Virus record (IMG/VR): IMGVR_UViG_3300012269_000034
Location: 1 to 20,342 of that record
Strand: one strand, 5' to 3'
DNA: 20,342 nt
Origin: a virus
Shown: piece by piece, positions 1-8,148 of the stretch
How positions within the stretch are numbered: position 1 is the first letter of the stretch
How the letters are laid out: each line of letters opens with the position of its first letter
Position numbers and translations under genes: made by a program
Notes under the pieces: model-generated
The model's input: the letters and a program-made list of their open reading frames with translations, nothing else
Told to the model about the DNA's origin: nothing
Database searches by the model: none

Positions 1-2142
1 AAAGTCCCCGCGTGACCTCGCGAAATAGAAGCGGGTTTTTGATGTGCCCAAACCCGTTTCCGTGATACTAACGGTTGAGTTCTGACTTGTAAATATAGCA
101 GCCCCAAGCAAGCTTGCCGCCGCGCTGCTGTCTGTGTCGCTGCCGTGTATTTCTATTGATCTAAAGTCGGCATCGTTTGGCGTTCTGAAGTTCACCGTGA
201 TCTCATCAACGCCGCCCGCTGCGGTGCCGTTTGTTGGGATGTCGATTGTGATGGACACAACCGGCGTGACGCCTGTAATCTCCACAAAGTCCGAATTGCC
301 ATTGCTGCCAATTGCCCGCACACGGATTTCGTAAGTCTGTCCTGGCGTGCCGGTCATAAACCCGAACACTTTGCTTGACCCATCGCGCACGGCTTCATCA
401 ATAAATCCGCCGCTTTCATAGTCCCCGCCTGTTTCGCGAAATTGCCATTCGTATGTAGTGACGGTTGACGTTGACGGATCGAACGCGAACCGGACGCGCG
501 GGATGATCGTGCTGCCCGTGTCTAGGTTTACCGCGTCGCCTGTCGTGACCGAAATCGCGCCGGGGTCAGCCGTGCTTGAACGTTCGTCATCATAAGGCGC
601 GTTGAAAACAACCTCCTCATCAGTCGCAGGCGTCCAGTCATAGATTGTTGGATCGTGCTTAACCAGAGACGCGGGCAACCTCATGGCAACCTCGCCGCTT
701 TCGCCAATTGGATCAAGGCCGGGGTTGATGTTTTCAACTTCATAGATGCCATCTAGCGCGTCATATGGGGCAGGTAGCGCAATGGTAGCTGTTGCTCCGC
801 CCACAAGATTGAACGCCTCTGGGGGCAAGGTGCCTCCCTCGATGCGCTCTTGCCTGCGAAGTCTTAGGCCCGTGATCTTGCGCACCCGCATTGCCTGTGT
901 CGGGCTTCCACAAAACGGCAGGCTCATGGTTTTAACTGACGGCACGCCACCATCAGCCGCAAGTGCGCCCGGAATAGGCCACGGCAACAGTTCTGCGGTT
1001 TCATAGTCGCGGGCGCTGGAAATGTAAGTTACTCGCAGCTCATTAACCAGATCCGAACCCGGCAACATATCGGGAAACTGGAAGCCGTCGCCCAAAAGGT
1101 AGGTCAGCGTTTCAGTTGGCGCGCGATAAGCGCCGCTTGCATATCCCAGCTTGCCACCGACGCGGATAAAGTCAGCCGCGCCGCTTATCATCATGGGGTT
1201 AAGCTGGTCCTCTATCTCGCCTTCAGTCCAAACAACAGTTCCCGCGCAAGTATAGCGCGCCTCACTGCCGCCTGAGTTTAAAGCAACTGCGACATCGCAA
1301 TCGTTTGGGCCGTCCTCGTCAAATGAGTCGTGCACTTGCGCCTCAAGATATGGGCGGATTGGGTTTTGTCTTAAAGCGTCCCTTGCGCAAAGCGCATGAT
1401 TTTCCGACCATTCCCAAGTGTCTGGATCGTCAGGATCGTGTGACGCCTCGCGCGGATCATATAAAAGCGACCACTGGCCCTCGACTTCTACGAGTGGTGG
1501 CGTGGACGGCCAGCGTTTATTGCGGTCTCCAGATGAACCCGCATCTAGCTTCATCCAGATTATCGTCCGCCCCCTCCAGGCGTCTGTTGTTTTCCACAAG
1601 TCCTCCCTGACGCCAGCCTCGTAAGCGGCATCTGTCGTGAATGCTGTTGGTGGTGCCGTGTGATCGCCACGGCTAATCCAGACAGTGCAATGGTTCACGA
1701 AAGGGCTTTCAATTGCCGTGGCTCCCGCCCCGCTTAGGTCAAAAGCGTCGCCGGTCAAAGTCACTTCGCGCTTGTCTAGGTATAGCGTAAAGCTGGACAG
1801 GTCGGACGGTCTAGAGTTAAGTATCCAAGCGCCCCATAGATTGCGGCCTTTTACTGGCGTTCCTACTGGGGTTCCAGTTGCGCGCGTGTCGCCATATACA
1901 AAGCGATAAGAAGGCGCGGTACTTGGCTGTGACAGCTTGGCCGATATATCTTGAGCCGACGCCTGCTTGTCGCCAAATATGGCCGAGATTGCCACGTTGA
2001 TTAGGGCTGATACACCAAACTGAATAAGAGCAGATGACACTGAAGCTCCGATGCCAATGGCACCCAAACCCGCCGTAATGCCCGCAGCGATGCTTGCACC
2101 CACCGCCGAAATGCTTGCAATGACGGGGGCTAAAAACGGCAT
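1..2142 (-). CDS. Tail tip / host-specificity protein (J-like), partial at the left edge
   Basis: This gene would form the tail tip that contacts the host, like lambda gpJ. The minus frame is open from the ATG at 2142 to base 1 (714 codons, C-terminus missing). Residues about 4-55 are a glycine- and alanine-rich hydrophobic segment (ASISAVGASIAAG...), common at the start of J-like hub proteins. It is followed by a long beta-rich region with motifs such as YRFVYGDTRATG and ARDALRQNPIRP. From about residue 555 the sequence resembles fibronectin type III repeats (VTTYEWQFRETGG, TPGQTYEIRVRAIG). The start overlaps the end of the NlpC/P60-like gene by 13 bases and has AGGGG upstream. As the last tail gene in the order, after the distal tail proteins, its position also fits J. 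The family call is by motif style and position, not by search. Confidence 0.8.
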   Translation of the reverse strand, partial: MPFLAPVIASISAVGASIAAGITAGLGAIGIGASVSSALIQFGVSALINVAISAIFGDKQASAQDISAKLSQPSTAPSYRFVYGDTRATGTPVGTPVKGRNLWGAWILNSRPSDLSSFTLYLDKREVTLTGDAFDLSGAGATAIESPFVNHCTVWISRGDHTAPPTAFTTDAAYEAGVREDLWKTTDAWRGRTIIWMKLDAGSSGDRNKRWPSTPPLVEVEGQWSLLYDPREASHDPDDPDTWEWSENHALCARDALRQNPIRPYLEAQVHDSFDEDGPNDCDVAVALNSGGSEARYTCAGTVVWTEGEIEDQLNPMMISGAADFIRVGGKLGYASGAYRAPTETLTYLLGDGFQFPDMLPGSDLVNELRVTYISSARDYETAELLPWPIPGALAADGGVPSVKTMSLPFCGSPTQAMRVRKITGLRLRRQERIEGGTLPPEAFNLVGGATATIALPAPYDALDGIYEVENINPGLDPIGESGEVAMRLPASLVKHDPTIYDWTPATDEEVVFNAPYDDERSSTADPGAISVTTGDAVNLDTGSTIIPRVRFAFDPSTSTVTTYEWQFRETGGDYESGGFIDEAVRDGSSKVFGFMTGTPGQTYEIRVRAIGSNGNSDFVEITGVTPVVSITIDIPTNGTAAGGVDEITVNFRTPNDADFRSIEIHGSDTDSSAAASLLGAAIFTSQNSTVSITETGLGTSKTRFYFARSRGDF

Positions 2143-2534
2143 GACCAAGCCCCTAAAATATTAGCCCGATTAATACTCATTCCAGTCTCCGACTTGCTGG
2201 CGTATTCGCCGCGATTGATGCAGATTGATAATGCCGACCCTAACGGATCAGCGCTCACAATTAAAGCCAAATCACCGGGTCGAGGGTCGTCGGTCTCTGG
2301 CATGTCAAAAGTATTCCGGCACCATTCGAGATATCCACCCGCCCGGTTGAGTATCCGCGCGGCCCCTATTGCCGTCGTGTAGCTTGCCCCGCATTGCGCA
2401 AGAGGATCAAGGCCGTGCAGCGCCTTAAACGCCTCACAAGCCGCTGTGCAGTCGCTACGCAGTCCCCATGCGAAAGGCGTGCGCAAGTGCCACAGCGCCG
2501 CGTTAAAGGCTGCCTGTGGCGTTACTCTGGCCAT
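2130..2534 (-). CDS. NlpC/P60-like tail-associated protein (DUF6950 type)
   Basis: This 134-aa protein sits between the L-like distal tail protein and J, the slot where many siphophages encode a small NlpC/P60-like cell-wall hydrolase or tail assembly factor. The N-terminal motif TPFAWGLRSDCTAACEAF (about 19-36) places a candidate nucleophile at Cys29 after 'WG..SDC'. The following pattern (GLDPLAQCGASYTT, GAARILNRAGG) is typical of the phage DUF6950-type proteins. I do not see an obvious catalytic His of the classical NlpC/P60 layout, so peptidase activity is not certain. The start overlaps the upstream gene's end by 13 bases. Confidence 0.65.
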   Translation of the reverse strand: MARVTPQAAFNAALWHLRTPFAWGLRSDCTAACEAFKALHGLDPLAQCGASYTTAIGAARILNRAGGYLEWCRNTFDMPETDDPRPGDLALIVSADPLGSALSICINRGEYASKSETGMSINRANILGAWSCRF

Positions 2535-3103
2535 GACTTGGGGTTGAATTTGTTGCGGCTTGCATTCTGGACGTGCCGCCCCGCCGTATCGCCGGGAAAC
2601 TTGAATATCTGGTCCTCATATCCATGAGTGATTGCAGCCGACGACCGCGCGGACGGGCCAACGCCAACGCCTAAAACCATATCATTTGCAAAGCCGCCGT
2701 CCGCGCGCGATAGCATGCCCGTGCGACTGTCAAAATATCCTGTGAATAGTTGGTTTGGCTCTTGACTCAACACGTTGCCGCCCGCCGTTGTCGTGGTGGC
2801 AAACCAAACTGTTATGGTCTTGCCACGAATAATTTTGCCGCGCTCCGCAAGCATATCCTCCACAGTTGCAGCGACCCGAACGCTTGCGCCTGACGTTGCC
2901 AGCCCGCCCGCTTCCTGTGGCGCTTGGAATTGTACCAGCTTGCCCGCACCCGCCCATGTGTGCCCGCCCCAAGACAGATCACCAACGCCGGTGTGAATGC
3001 GGATCGTTTCGCCCGGCCAGTCTGCATAGGTCAGCAATACGGGGTAAAAATGCCCGCCAAGGTCTGTGATAAGGCCCGCCGTTGCGCCGCGAGTTAATGC
3101 CAT
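2522..3103 (-). CDS. Minor tail / distal tail protein (lambda gpL- or DUF2163-like)
   Basis: The 193-aa product is a probable structural protein of the distal tail, located between a Dit-like protein and the NlpC/P60-like protein. The pattern 'IHTGVGDLSWGGHTWAGAGKL' near residues 35-55 resembles the beta-hairpin of phage tail-tip proteins that describe a tested and grasped 'W.G..W.G.G' turn. Later segments (FTGYFDSRTGMLSRADGG, GPSARSSAAITHGYEDQIF) fit the same kind of protein, whose C-terminus often ends with 'R.S...W...DQ.F'. It overlaps both neighbours by 10-13 bases, consistent with translational coupling. Function is inferred from gene order and motif style; specific family uncertain. Confidence 0.55.
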   Translation of the reverse strand: MALTRGATAGLITDLGGHFYPVLLTYADWPGETIRIHTGVGDLSWGGHTWAGAGKLVQFQAPQEAGGLATSGASVRVAATVEDMLAERGKIIRGKTITVWFATTTTAGGNVLSQEPNQLFTGYFDSRTGMLSRADGGFANDMVLGVGVGPSARSSAAITHGYEDQIFKFPGDTAGRHVQNASRNKFNPKSWPE

Positions 3104-3849
3104 GGGTTCACCTCCACAAAGCCGCCCGCGTATTCATCGGCAAACACCTCGCGAAAGTCCCATTGAAAGCCAAACGCAGCGTTAACGCCCTGCACCGCCC
3201 TTGGCACGCCCTGCGCTTCAAATACGATGTTTTCCCCGTGGCCAATGCTGACAAGCCCAGTCAACGTGAACGCTGTTGCCTTGTCCGTGCGGATAGTCGC
3301 CACGCCTGACGCGTCTGAAGTTTCCGTCCTCATCACATAGGCGGTTTCTGTTGTGGCCCCGTCGGTCACGCTGATAAGTTCGGACGGGCGCGCGATGATC
3401 TGCGAAGGCGGCAAGCCTGAAACTGTCAGCCCGTAATAGCCGCCTTCAGTCAACGGCGATCCAGACAACGCATAAGCGCCATCGCCCCACACCATGCTTG
3501 TCCCGTTGTCCGTCCAAAGCATATCCGTGCCGCTGTCCGTCCAAGTCATGATTGTGTTGCGCAAGTCCTGCCCCGCGCGTGACAGGTGCCATAGAGACGA
3601 AAGACAAACGACGCGCGTAAGGTTTGGCGATCCGGCCCACTGTTTATTCAACATCCGAACATAGCCCGCGCCGTCTAAGTTGGTGCCGATCCCCGACACG
3701 TTAGCTGTTGCCACGCGACGGGGCCGCAGTGCCGATGATGTGCGTGCGCGGCCTTCGATTAGTCCGACCGATCTTGATTGCGGGATAACGTCCGCCAATT
3801 CCCAGCCCGTAAGCTGAAAGGGTGGCCACGCAATTACGTCTACGGTCAT
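3094..3849 (-). CDS. Distal tail protein, Dit-like candidate
   Basis: This 251-aa product follows the tape measure gene, the usual place for a distal tail protein that closes the tube and anchors the tip. I chose ATG at 3849 because it overlaps the tape measure stop as ATGA and has GGGGTGG upstream; a GTG at 3858 would add three residues. The N-terminus (VIAWPPFQLTGWELADVIPQSRSVGLIEGR) is compatible with a baseplate or tail-hub protein. In the middle lies a short tandem repeat built on M-x-W-T-D-x-G-T, twice complete and once partial (bases 3478-3549). No catalytic motif is visible. The Dit role is by position only. Confidence 0.5.
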   Translation of the reverse strand: MTVDVIAWPPFQLTGWELADVIPQSRSVGLIEGRARTSSALRPRRVATANVSGIGTNLDGAGYVRMLNKQWAGSPNLTRVVCLSSLWHLSRAGQDLRNTIMTWTDSGTDMLWTDNGTSMVWGDGAYALSGSPLTEGGYYGLTVSGLPPSQIIARPSELISVTDGATTETAYVMRTETSDASGVATIRTDKATAFTLTGLVSIGHGENIVFEAQGVPRAVQGVNAAFGFQWDFREVFADEYAGGFVEVNPWH

Positions 3850-6647
3850 GGTGACCACCCCGCTTTGCTGTTTCTAAATGACGCCTTGGATTGCGACACG
3901 GCGCTGGCTGTAAGGCCGCTTTCCGCTTGCTGAATACCTTGCGCAACCATTTCTCGGATCTCCGTATTGCCACGCGCGCCACTTACGTTGATGTTATAAA
4001 CCGGCGCTGCGGATTGTCCTTTGGTGTGGTCGATAACTGTTTCGTTAGGGTGTAGCATTGCGGGAAACCCGCCCTTGCCGTCCATGCCACCGGAACGTGG
4101 CCCGCTGCCCGTGCTGCCACCGCCGTCAAAGGAAAACAAGCTGCTAACCAATCCGCCAAGCAACCCGCCGCCACCGCCGCCTTGCGGTGCAAACTGGCCT
4201 GTCCCAAATAGCGCGTATTCCAGACCCGCCCGAATGATGCTGTCACGCAATGCGTCAAAAGCATTTTCACCACCCATAGCCGCGTCAAGAATGCTGTTTT
4301 TGAAGTCAGCAATGAACGGCTGTTGGTTTTGCATTTCTACGCCTAGCTGCGCAATATGCTTATTGTATTCTATTTGCGTTAAAACTTCCGCATCTAAAAG
4401 GCGGCCAGCTTGCTCTATAGCTTTGTTGTATTCGTCCATAGGCGTCATAAGGCCGAGCAGAATTCGTTTACCCTCAGCATCTAGTGCGTTTTTTTCCGCT
4501 TGTGCGTCGCGTGCCGCTTGGGATGCCCCGCCGCCACCGCCGGATGAAATACCGTCCACCGCGCTTGATGCGCCTGTAATATTTATTTTAACTCCGGTTG
4601 ATTCGTCGGCTAAGTCCGCCATAATTTTTGTAAGTCGCTCACTTCTTGCGGCTGATTCTGCCGCTGCCGCGTCAAATCGTGGATCACGAGGGTCAAAGAT
4701 AACAGGCTGGGCCGCCTGAGATGCCGCGCCCAATAGCCCCATCATTTGCATCGCCGCGTGCAGTGATATGCTTAACCTTTCGGCAAGTGCCTGAGCGCCC
4801 GCAACAGCGCTGGAAAAATTGATGTCGCCCGCAGATGCCGCAAGACGGTCAGATAAACTAACCCCGCTCACAACTTCACCGTTAAATGATATCATCCCAT
4901 TTTCGGCGTCCATCAAAGCAGCCTCAATAGATTTAATGTTTGCCTGAGATTGTTCTTGCGCAGCCACCTGCTCGTCTGAAAGAAAGTCCATTTCTGAAAG
5001 CGCGGCGTTGATGCTTGTTTGCTGGCCCAAAAGATCAATTAAACCTGACTCTAAATCACGAACAAGGCTCACTTGATCGGTGTTAAATGCCTCACCAAAT
5101 TCATCCATGTATTGGATTTCTTCGCCTGTCAGTCTGTTCCGCGCGTCTGTAAGTGCAGACTGAGCGTTGGCGATGTCGATCAAAACGCTATCGGCCCCAA
5201 GTTCCTGCCGCGCCATTGCCTCGTTCTGGCTTTGCATAGCGGCGACATCTTCAAGCCGCGCCCGTGCGCTTTCAAGGTTCACCCGTGCGCTTTCAACAGT
5301 CATAACGTTGCCGCTGCTTAGGCGTGTTGCCAGAAGCGCGGATTGCGTAATCTGATCCCCCATTGCAATTGTGGAGTTGTCGATTGCCATTTCAGTTGCA
5401 TCCATTGCTGATTCAAGATTATTCGCTTCTTGCGAAATGCCAAAAAACGCAAGCGCCATTTCTTTTGCCCTTGAAAACCCATCAACCAGCGCCGTCACAC
5501 CACGCGAAACCGCAGTGATCGCCTGCACAACACCCCGCAAAATGGCGGTCAAACCAGCATCGCCCAAGGCAATAACCAAGCCCTGCACCGATGACAAAAG
5601 GCCGTCAATATCGCCGCCAAGATTGTCGCGGATCTGTGCCGCCATATCTGACGCCGCGCCGTCTACGTTGCGCAGTTCGTCGCCAAATTCACCAAGCCGC
5701 GCTGCGCCTTCAACCAATACAAGCGCTCCCGATGCGGCCTCGCGTCCGAAGATTTCCATTGCGTCGGCTGTGGATAGGCCCGCCGCGCCCAGCTTGCCCA
5801 TAATTTCAGTGAGGGAATTTGTGGCCGGATCAACGTCGGCAATCGTCAGGCCAAGACCGCGCAAAGCATCTTCAGCTTGGGACGTAGGCCCAGCCAATGA
5901 AGCCAAGACGCCGCGCAATGCCGTACCTGCGCGCTCGCCTTGAATACCCGCGTCTGACATAAGGCCAATGGCTGCAGCTGTGTCCGCGAGGCTTATATCA
6001 AGCGCCTTGGCAATGGGCGCGACCGTAGACATAGCCTGCCCAAGCTGGCTCACGGATGTGTTTGCCCGCGATGATGCCGCCGCGAGAATGTCCGTTACAT
6101 CCGCCGCGTCCGCCGCTTCAATCCCAAAGCCGGACATAATATTTGATGCCGTGTCTGCTGCTTCTGCCAAGCCCAAGCCAGCCGCCGTCGCAAGGTCCAA
6201 GACGGCCGGAATAGACGCCATCGCCTCAGACGCGTCAAAGCCAGCCATTGCCAAGAATGTCAGGCCGTCCGCTGCTTGGCCAGCACTAAATTCTGTGCTT
6301 GACCCAAGGTCTTTGGCCACGTCGCGCATTGCCTCAAGTTCTGCTGTTGTCGCGCCTGAAATTGCGCCCATGCGAGCAACGCTGGTTTCAAACTCACGAA
6401 TAACACGGATGCCCGCGCCAATGCCAACCAATGCGCCAACGGCTGCCGTTGCTGCGATTGTAAGCGCGCGCATACCTTTAGTGGCGACGCCGCCCGATGC
6501 CGCGCCAAGGCGACCCATGCCGCCCGTTGCCCCGTCAGTGGCTTGCTCAGTCCGCTTGCCTGCGCGTGTCGTATCGTTTAGGGCGCGCTCGCCTTTCTTA
6601 AGCCCACGGGTATCAACGCCTAAAACAAGGTTTGCAAAATCAGCCAT
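3846..6647 (-). CDS. Tail tape measure protein (TP901 family type)
   Basis: This 933-aa protein sets tail length and fills the tail tube. Its N-terminal part begins MADFANLVLGVDTRGLKKGERAL, then a hydrophobic helix at about 61-82, then the alanine-rich region (GAISGATTAELEAMRDVAKD; GLTFLAMAGFDASEAMASIP) characteristic of the TP901-type tape measure core. Residues about 440-580 are rich in coiled-coil-like heptads. The C-terminal third has glycine-rich stretches (GGGGGASQ, GGGGGGLLGG) and a typical ending with GGFPAMLHPNETVIDH. At roughly 0.15 nm per residue the tail would be about 140 nm (inference from the tape measure rule). It lies directly after the two-frame chaperone gene, as in lambda. 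AAGGA precedes the ATG. Confidence 0.93.
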   Translation of the reverse strand: MADFANLVLGVDTRGLKKGERALNDTTRAGKRTEQATDGATGGMGRLGAASGGVATKGMRALTIAATAAVGALVGIGAGIRVIREFETSVARMGAISGATTAELEAMRDVAKDLGSSTEFSAGQAADGLTFLAMAGFDASEAMASIPAVLDLATAAGLGLAEAADTASNIMSGFGIEAADAADVTDILAAASSRANTSVSQLGQAMSTVAPIAKALDISLADTAAAIGLMSDAGIQGERAGTALRGVLASLAGPTSQAEDALRGLGLTIADVDPATNSLTEIMGKLGAAGLSTADAMEIFGREAASGALVLVEGAARLGEFGDELRNVDGAASDMAAQIRDNLGGDIDGLLSSVQGLVIALGDAGLTAILRGVVQAITAVSRGVTALVDGFSRAKEMALAFFGISQEANNLESAMDATEMAIDNSTIAMGDQITQSALLATRLSSGNVMTVESARVNLESARARLEDVAAMQSQNEAMARQELGADSVLIDIANAQSALTDARNRLTGEEIQYMDEFGEAFNTDQVSLVRDLESGLIDLLGQQTSINAALSEMDFLSDEQVAAQEQSQANIKSIEAALMDAENGMISFNGEVVSGVSLSDRLAASAGDINFSSAVAGAQALAERLSISLHAAMQMMGLLGAASQAAQPVIFDPRDPRFDAAAAESAARSERLTKIMADLADESTGVKINITGASSAVDGISSGGGGGASQAARDAQAEKNALDAEGKRILLGLMTPMDEYNKAIEQAGRLLDAEVLTQIEYNKHIAQLGVEMQNQQPFIADFKNSILDAAMGGENAFDALRDSIIRAGLEYALFGTGQFAPQGGGGGGLLGGLVSSLFSFDGGGSTGSGPRSGGMDGKGGFPAMLHPNETVIDHTKGQSAAPVYNINVSGARGNTEIREMVAQGIQQAESGLTASAVSQSKASFRNSKAGWSP

Positions 6648-6665
6648 ATAAATAATCCTTGGTGT

Positions 6666-7052
6666 TTAGGTCTTAGGCGTTCGATCAGCGGGGGCTTTTG
6701 AAAACGGGCTTTTGCCTTCGTTTAGGCCAGCCGCAAATGCGTCGCTCATTTCGCGCAGTAAAACGGCTTCCCATGGTTCGATGTGGTCCATGGTTAAGGA
6801 TGCGTAGGCCGCGACGTCAGCCCAATCCAAGGCGTAGAAACCACCCATCGGCGCAGACTTAACCGGCCCCGCTTCCATCAACAAATCTAGCATGTAACCG
6901 CCCGCGCGAACCTTAACAAAGGGCGCGGGCGTTTTGGTAGCTTCGTGCCGCATCAAGCGGCTTTCCTTTGGGCGGTCTGACTTGTCTTTGTATTCAATGA
7001 CAGCGTTTAGCCAGCCGAGTTGATGCGCGGCAAGGATTAACCGCTTTTTGCG
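6666..7052 (-). CDS. Tail assembly chaperone, GT-type C-terminal extension read after -1 frameshift
   Basis: This frame is continuous with the upstream chaperone gene through the -1 frame at the slippery site (7052-7058). After slippage, translation continues from base 7052 for 128 residues and stops at 6666, giving a fusion of about 291 aa. The first 32 codons (7052-6957) have no ATG. A TTG at 6956 or ATG at 6953 could permit separate initiation (AGGA lies about 10 bases upstream), so independent translation is not excluded. The peptide includes APFVKVRAGGYMLDLLMEAGP and HIEPWEAVLLREMSDAFAAG. In lambda the equivalent gpGT binds the tape measure protein during tail assembly; here it also lies immediately before the tape measure gene. 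Confidence 0.75.
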   Translation of the reverse strand, partial: RKKRLILAAHQLGWLNAVIEYKDKSDRPKESRLMRHEATKTPAPFVKVRAGGYMLDLLMEAGPVKSAPMGGFYALDWADVAAYASLTMDHIEPWEAVLLREMSDAFAAGLNEGKSPFSKAPADRTPKT

Positions 7053-7540
7053 TTTCCCAAGCGGTTAGCCTGCTTGGCTGCAAACTTATTGCACTGCATG
7101 GAAAAAGGGTTGTTCTTCATTTCAAAAACAGGCTCGCCGTCTTTGTTTAAAACAGGCTCTCCGTCCTTTTCTTTCACGCCCATCACTGGAAACGAAAGGT
7201 TAAGAAACCACATGGCATCCTCTGCTGTGGCTGGCTTGTCGCCGTTGTTGACGTTTTCAAAGCCAACGATAAACCGCGCCGCCGCTTCGCAAAGCGTGTT
7301 GTGCGTATCTTCCATCACGCGGGCCTCGTCTTTATCGTCACCCTTGGCCTTCTTAGACATCATGGCCGCTTTTTGTGTCGCGCGCATAGCCGCCTGCATG
7401 GAAGCCGACGCAGTGCCGCGCAGGATAACCCGGCACGGCTTGTCACCATCCATCATAGGCTCGCCGGTCCATTCATCCATGATCTGCATAGGCGTTCCGG
7501 CTTCGGCTTTCGCACGGCTGTCAAATTTGTTAAAGTCCAT
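7037..7540 (-). CDS. Tail assembly chaperone, lambda gpG-like
   Basis: This 167-aa protein lies between the tail tube and tape measure genes, the standard place for the short form of the tail assembly chaperone. The N-terminus (MDFNKFDSRAKAEAGTPMQIMD) and DGDKPCRVILRGTASASM are of the kind seen in phage proteins that describe the tube-associated chaperone. Near the end (TLCEAAARFIVGFENV, AEDAMWFLNLSFPV) helices dominate. The last codons contain GGGAAAC in the phase G-GGA-AAC, five codons before the stop, allowing a fraction of ribosomes to enter the downstream -1 frame. The ribosome-binding site is weak (GAAAG) and lies just after a structured spacer. Confidence 0.8.
   Translation of the reverse strand: MDFNKFDSRAKAEAGTPMQIMDEWTGEPMMDGDKPCRVILRGTASASMQAAMRATQKAAMMSKKAKGDDKDEARVMEDTHNTLCEAAARFIVGFENVNNGDKPATAEDAMWFLNLSFPVMGVKEKDGEPVLNKDGEPVFEMKNNPFSMQCNKFAAKQANRLGNAKSG
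7052..7058 (-). promoter_or_regulatory. Programmed -1 ribosomal frameshift site GGGAAAC
   Basis: Read on the minus strand, zero-frame codons TTG-GGA-AAC give the canonical X-XXY-YYZ heptamer G-GGA-AAC. Lambda uses G-GGA-AAG at the same place in its G/T genes. The -1 frame continues open for 128 codons into the next ORF. The heptamer starts the 12-base loop of a perfect 9-bp inverted repeat, TAACCGCTT / AAGCGGTTA (7038-7067). Neither a database search nor a folding calculation was run. Confidence 0.8.
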
Positions 7541-7558
7541 TGGTTATTCTTTCGTGGT

Positions 7559-7603
7559 TCTGGTTCAAAGTGGGGTGACGGGCGAACCAGACCTCGTCAC
7601 CCC
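7559..7603 (-). promoter_or_regulatory. Structured RNA spacer with potential H-type pseudoknot between tail tube and chaperone genes
   Basis: In the mRNA a perfect 9-bp stem forms between GGGGTGACG (7603-7595) and CGTCACCCC (7580-7572). Its loop contains TCTGGTTC (7591-7584), which is perfectly complementary to GAACCAGA (7566-7559) downstream of the stem. Pairing both at once would make an H-type pseudoknot of 9 and 8 bp; alternatively the two helices could exclude each other. A third small hairpin, TCCGC-TTAG-GCGGA (7618-7605), lies between this element and the tail tube stop codon. There is no U-run, so it does not look like an intrinsic terminator. It may stabilise or uncouple the highly expressed tail tube message from the chaperone. 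Confidence 0.6.
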
Positions 7604-7619
7604 TTCCGCCTAAGCGGAT

Positions 7620-8105
7620 TTAGGAAGGCTCAACATCAACCACTGTGGCGGCGTTCTGCTTGAACGCAATTGTCGCGCCTTCGTGACTGTCAACTGAGGA
7701 TGGATTGTCTACCAAGTCGTGCAGGTATCCCGTCGCGTATTGGACGGGATCGCCTGCTACAAGGGCAGGCCCATCAACGCCAACAGCTCCGGAACCGCGT
7801 GCGATCTTGAGCGTGTACGTGCCAGGCCGTGCATTGGCCGCTACGATTGCCGTAGCAACACCGGGGTCTGACCCGTCGCCATGATACATGAATGACGTCT
7901 CCTTGCCGCTCGCTTGGGCTTTTTCCGTCTTGGTAAACCCTGTGGCAAGGTCAACGACATCTTGGCCAGCGTGATCAACGCCAAACACGGGGCCAACTTC
8001 AATGCCTTTAAGCTGCACAAAGGTCAAAGCTTCCATGCCCGTCTTGTTGTTTGTTGCGGGTGCGCCAGCGACGCCCCACACTGTAATTCCGATATTAACA
8101 GCCAT
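7620..8105 (-). CDS. Major tail protein (tail tube subunit)
   Basis: This 161-aa protein is the likely tube-forming subunit. It lies just before the chaperone pair and tape measure gene, as major tail proteins do in siphophages. The sequence begins MAVNIGITVWGVAGAPATNNKTG and then alternates short beta-like strands with loops (TFVQLKGIEVGPVFGVDHAG, ASGKETSFMYHGDGSDP, GATIAFKQNAATVVDVEPS), suitable for the tube beta-barrel fold. AAAGGAT precedes the ATG. It is followed by strong RNA secondary structure, consistent with high-level expression. Identification rests on gene order and size. Confidence 0.75.
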   Translation of the reverse strand: MAVNIGITVWGVAGAPATNNKTGMEALTFVQLKGIEVGPVFGVDHAGQDVVDLATGFTKTEKAQASGKETSFMYHGDGSDPGVATAIVAANARPGTYTLKIARGSGAVGVDGPALVAGDPVQYATGYLHDLVDNPSSVDSHEGATIAFKQNAATVVDVEPS

Positions 8106-8132
8106 TAGCTTGGTATCCTTTCAAGCGATTGA

Positions 8133-8147
8133 ACCCCTCGCAGGGGT
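8133..8147 (-). repeat. Short hairpin upstream of the tail tube gene
   Basis: ACCCCT-gcg-AGGGGT on the minus strand makes a 6-bp stem with a three-base loop right after the stop of the 49-aa gene. No U-run follows, so it is probably an mRNA processing or stability hairpin, not a terminator. Confidence 0.4.
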
Positions 8148-8148
8148 A

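Noticed and set aside
1305-1909. Plus-strand ORFs opposite the tail tip gene
   Set aside because: Overlapping short frames with nonsense composition, inconsistent with the long minus-strand gene.
4021-6651. Several plus-strand ORFs of 190-232 codons opposite the tape measure gene
   Set aside because: The products are Ser-, Ala- and Pro-rich shadows of alanine-rich helices in the tape measure, with no motifs.
7605-7618. Small hairpin after tail tube as an intrinsic terminator
   Set aside because: Only a 5-bp stem and no U-run follows.
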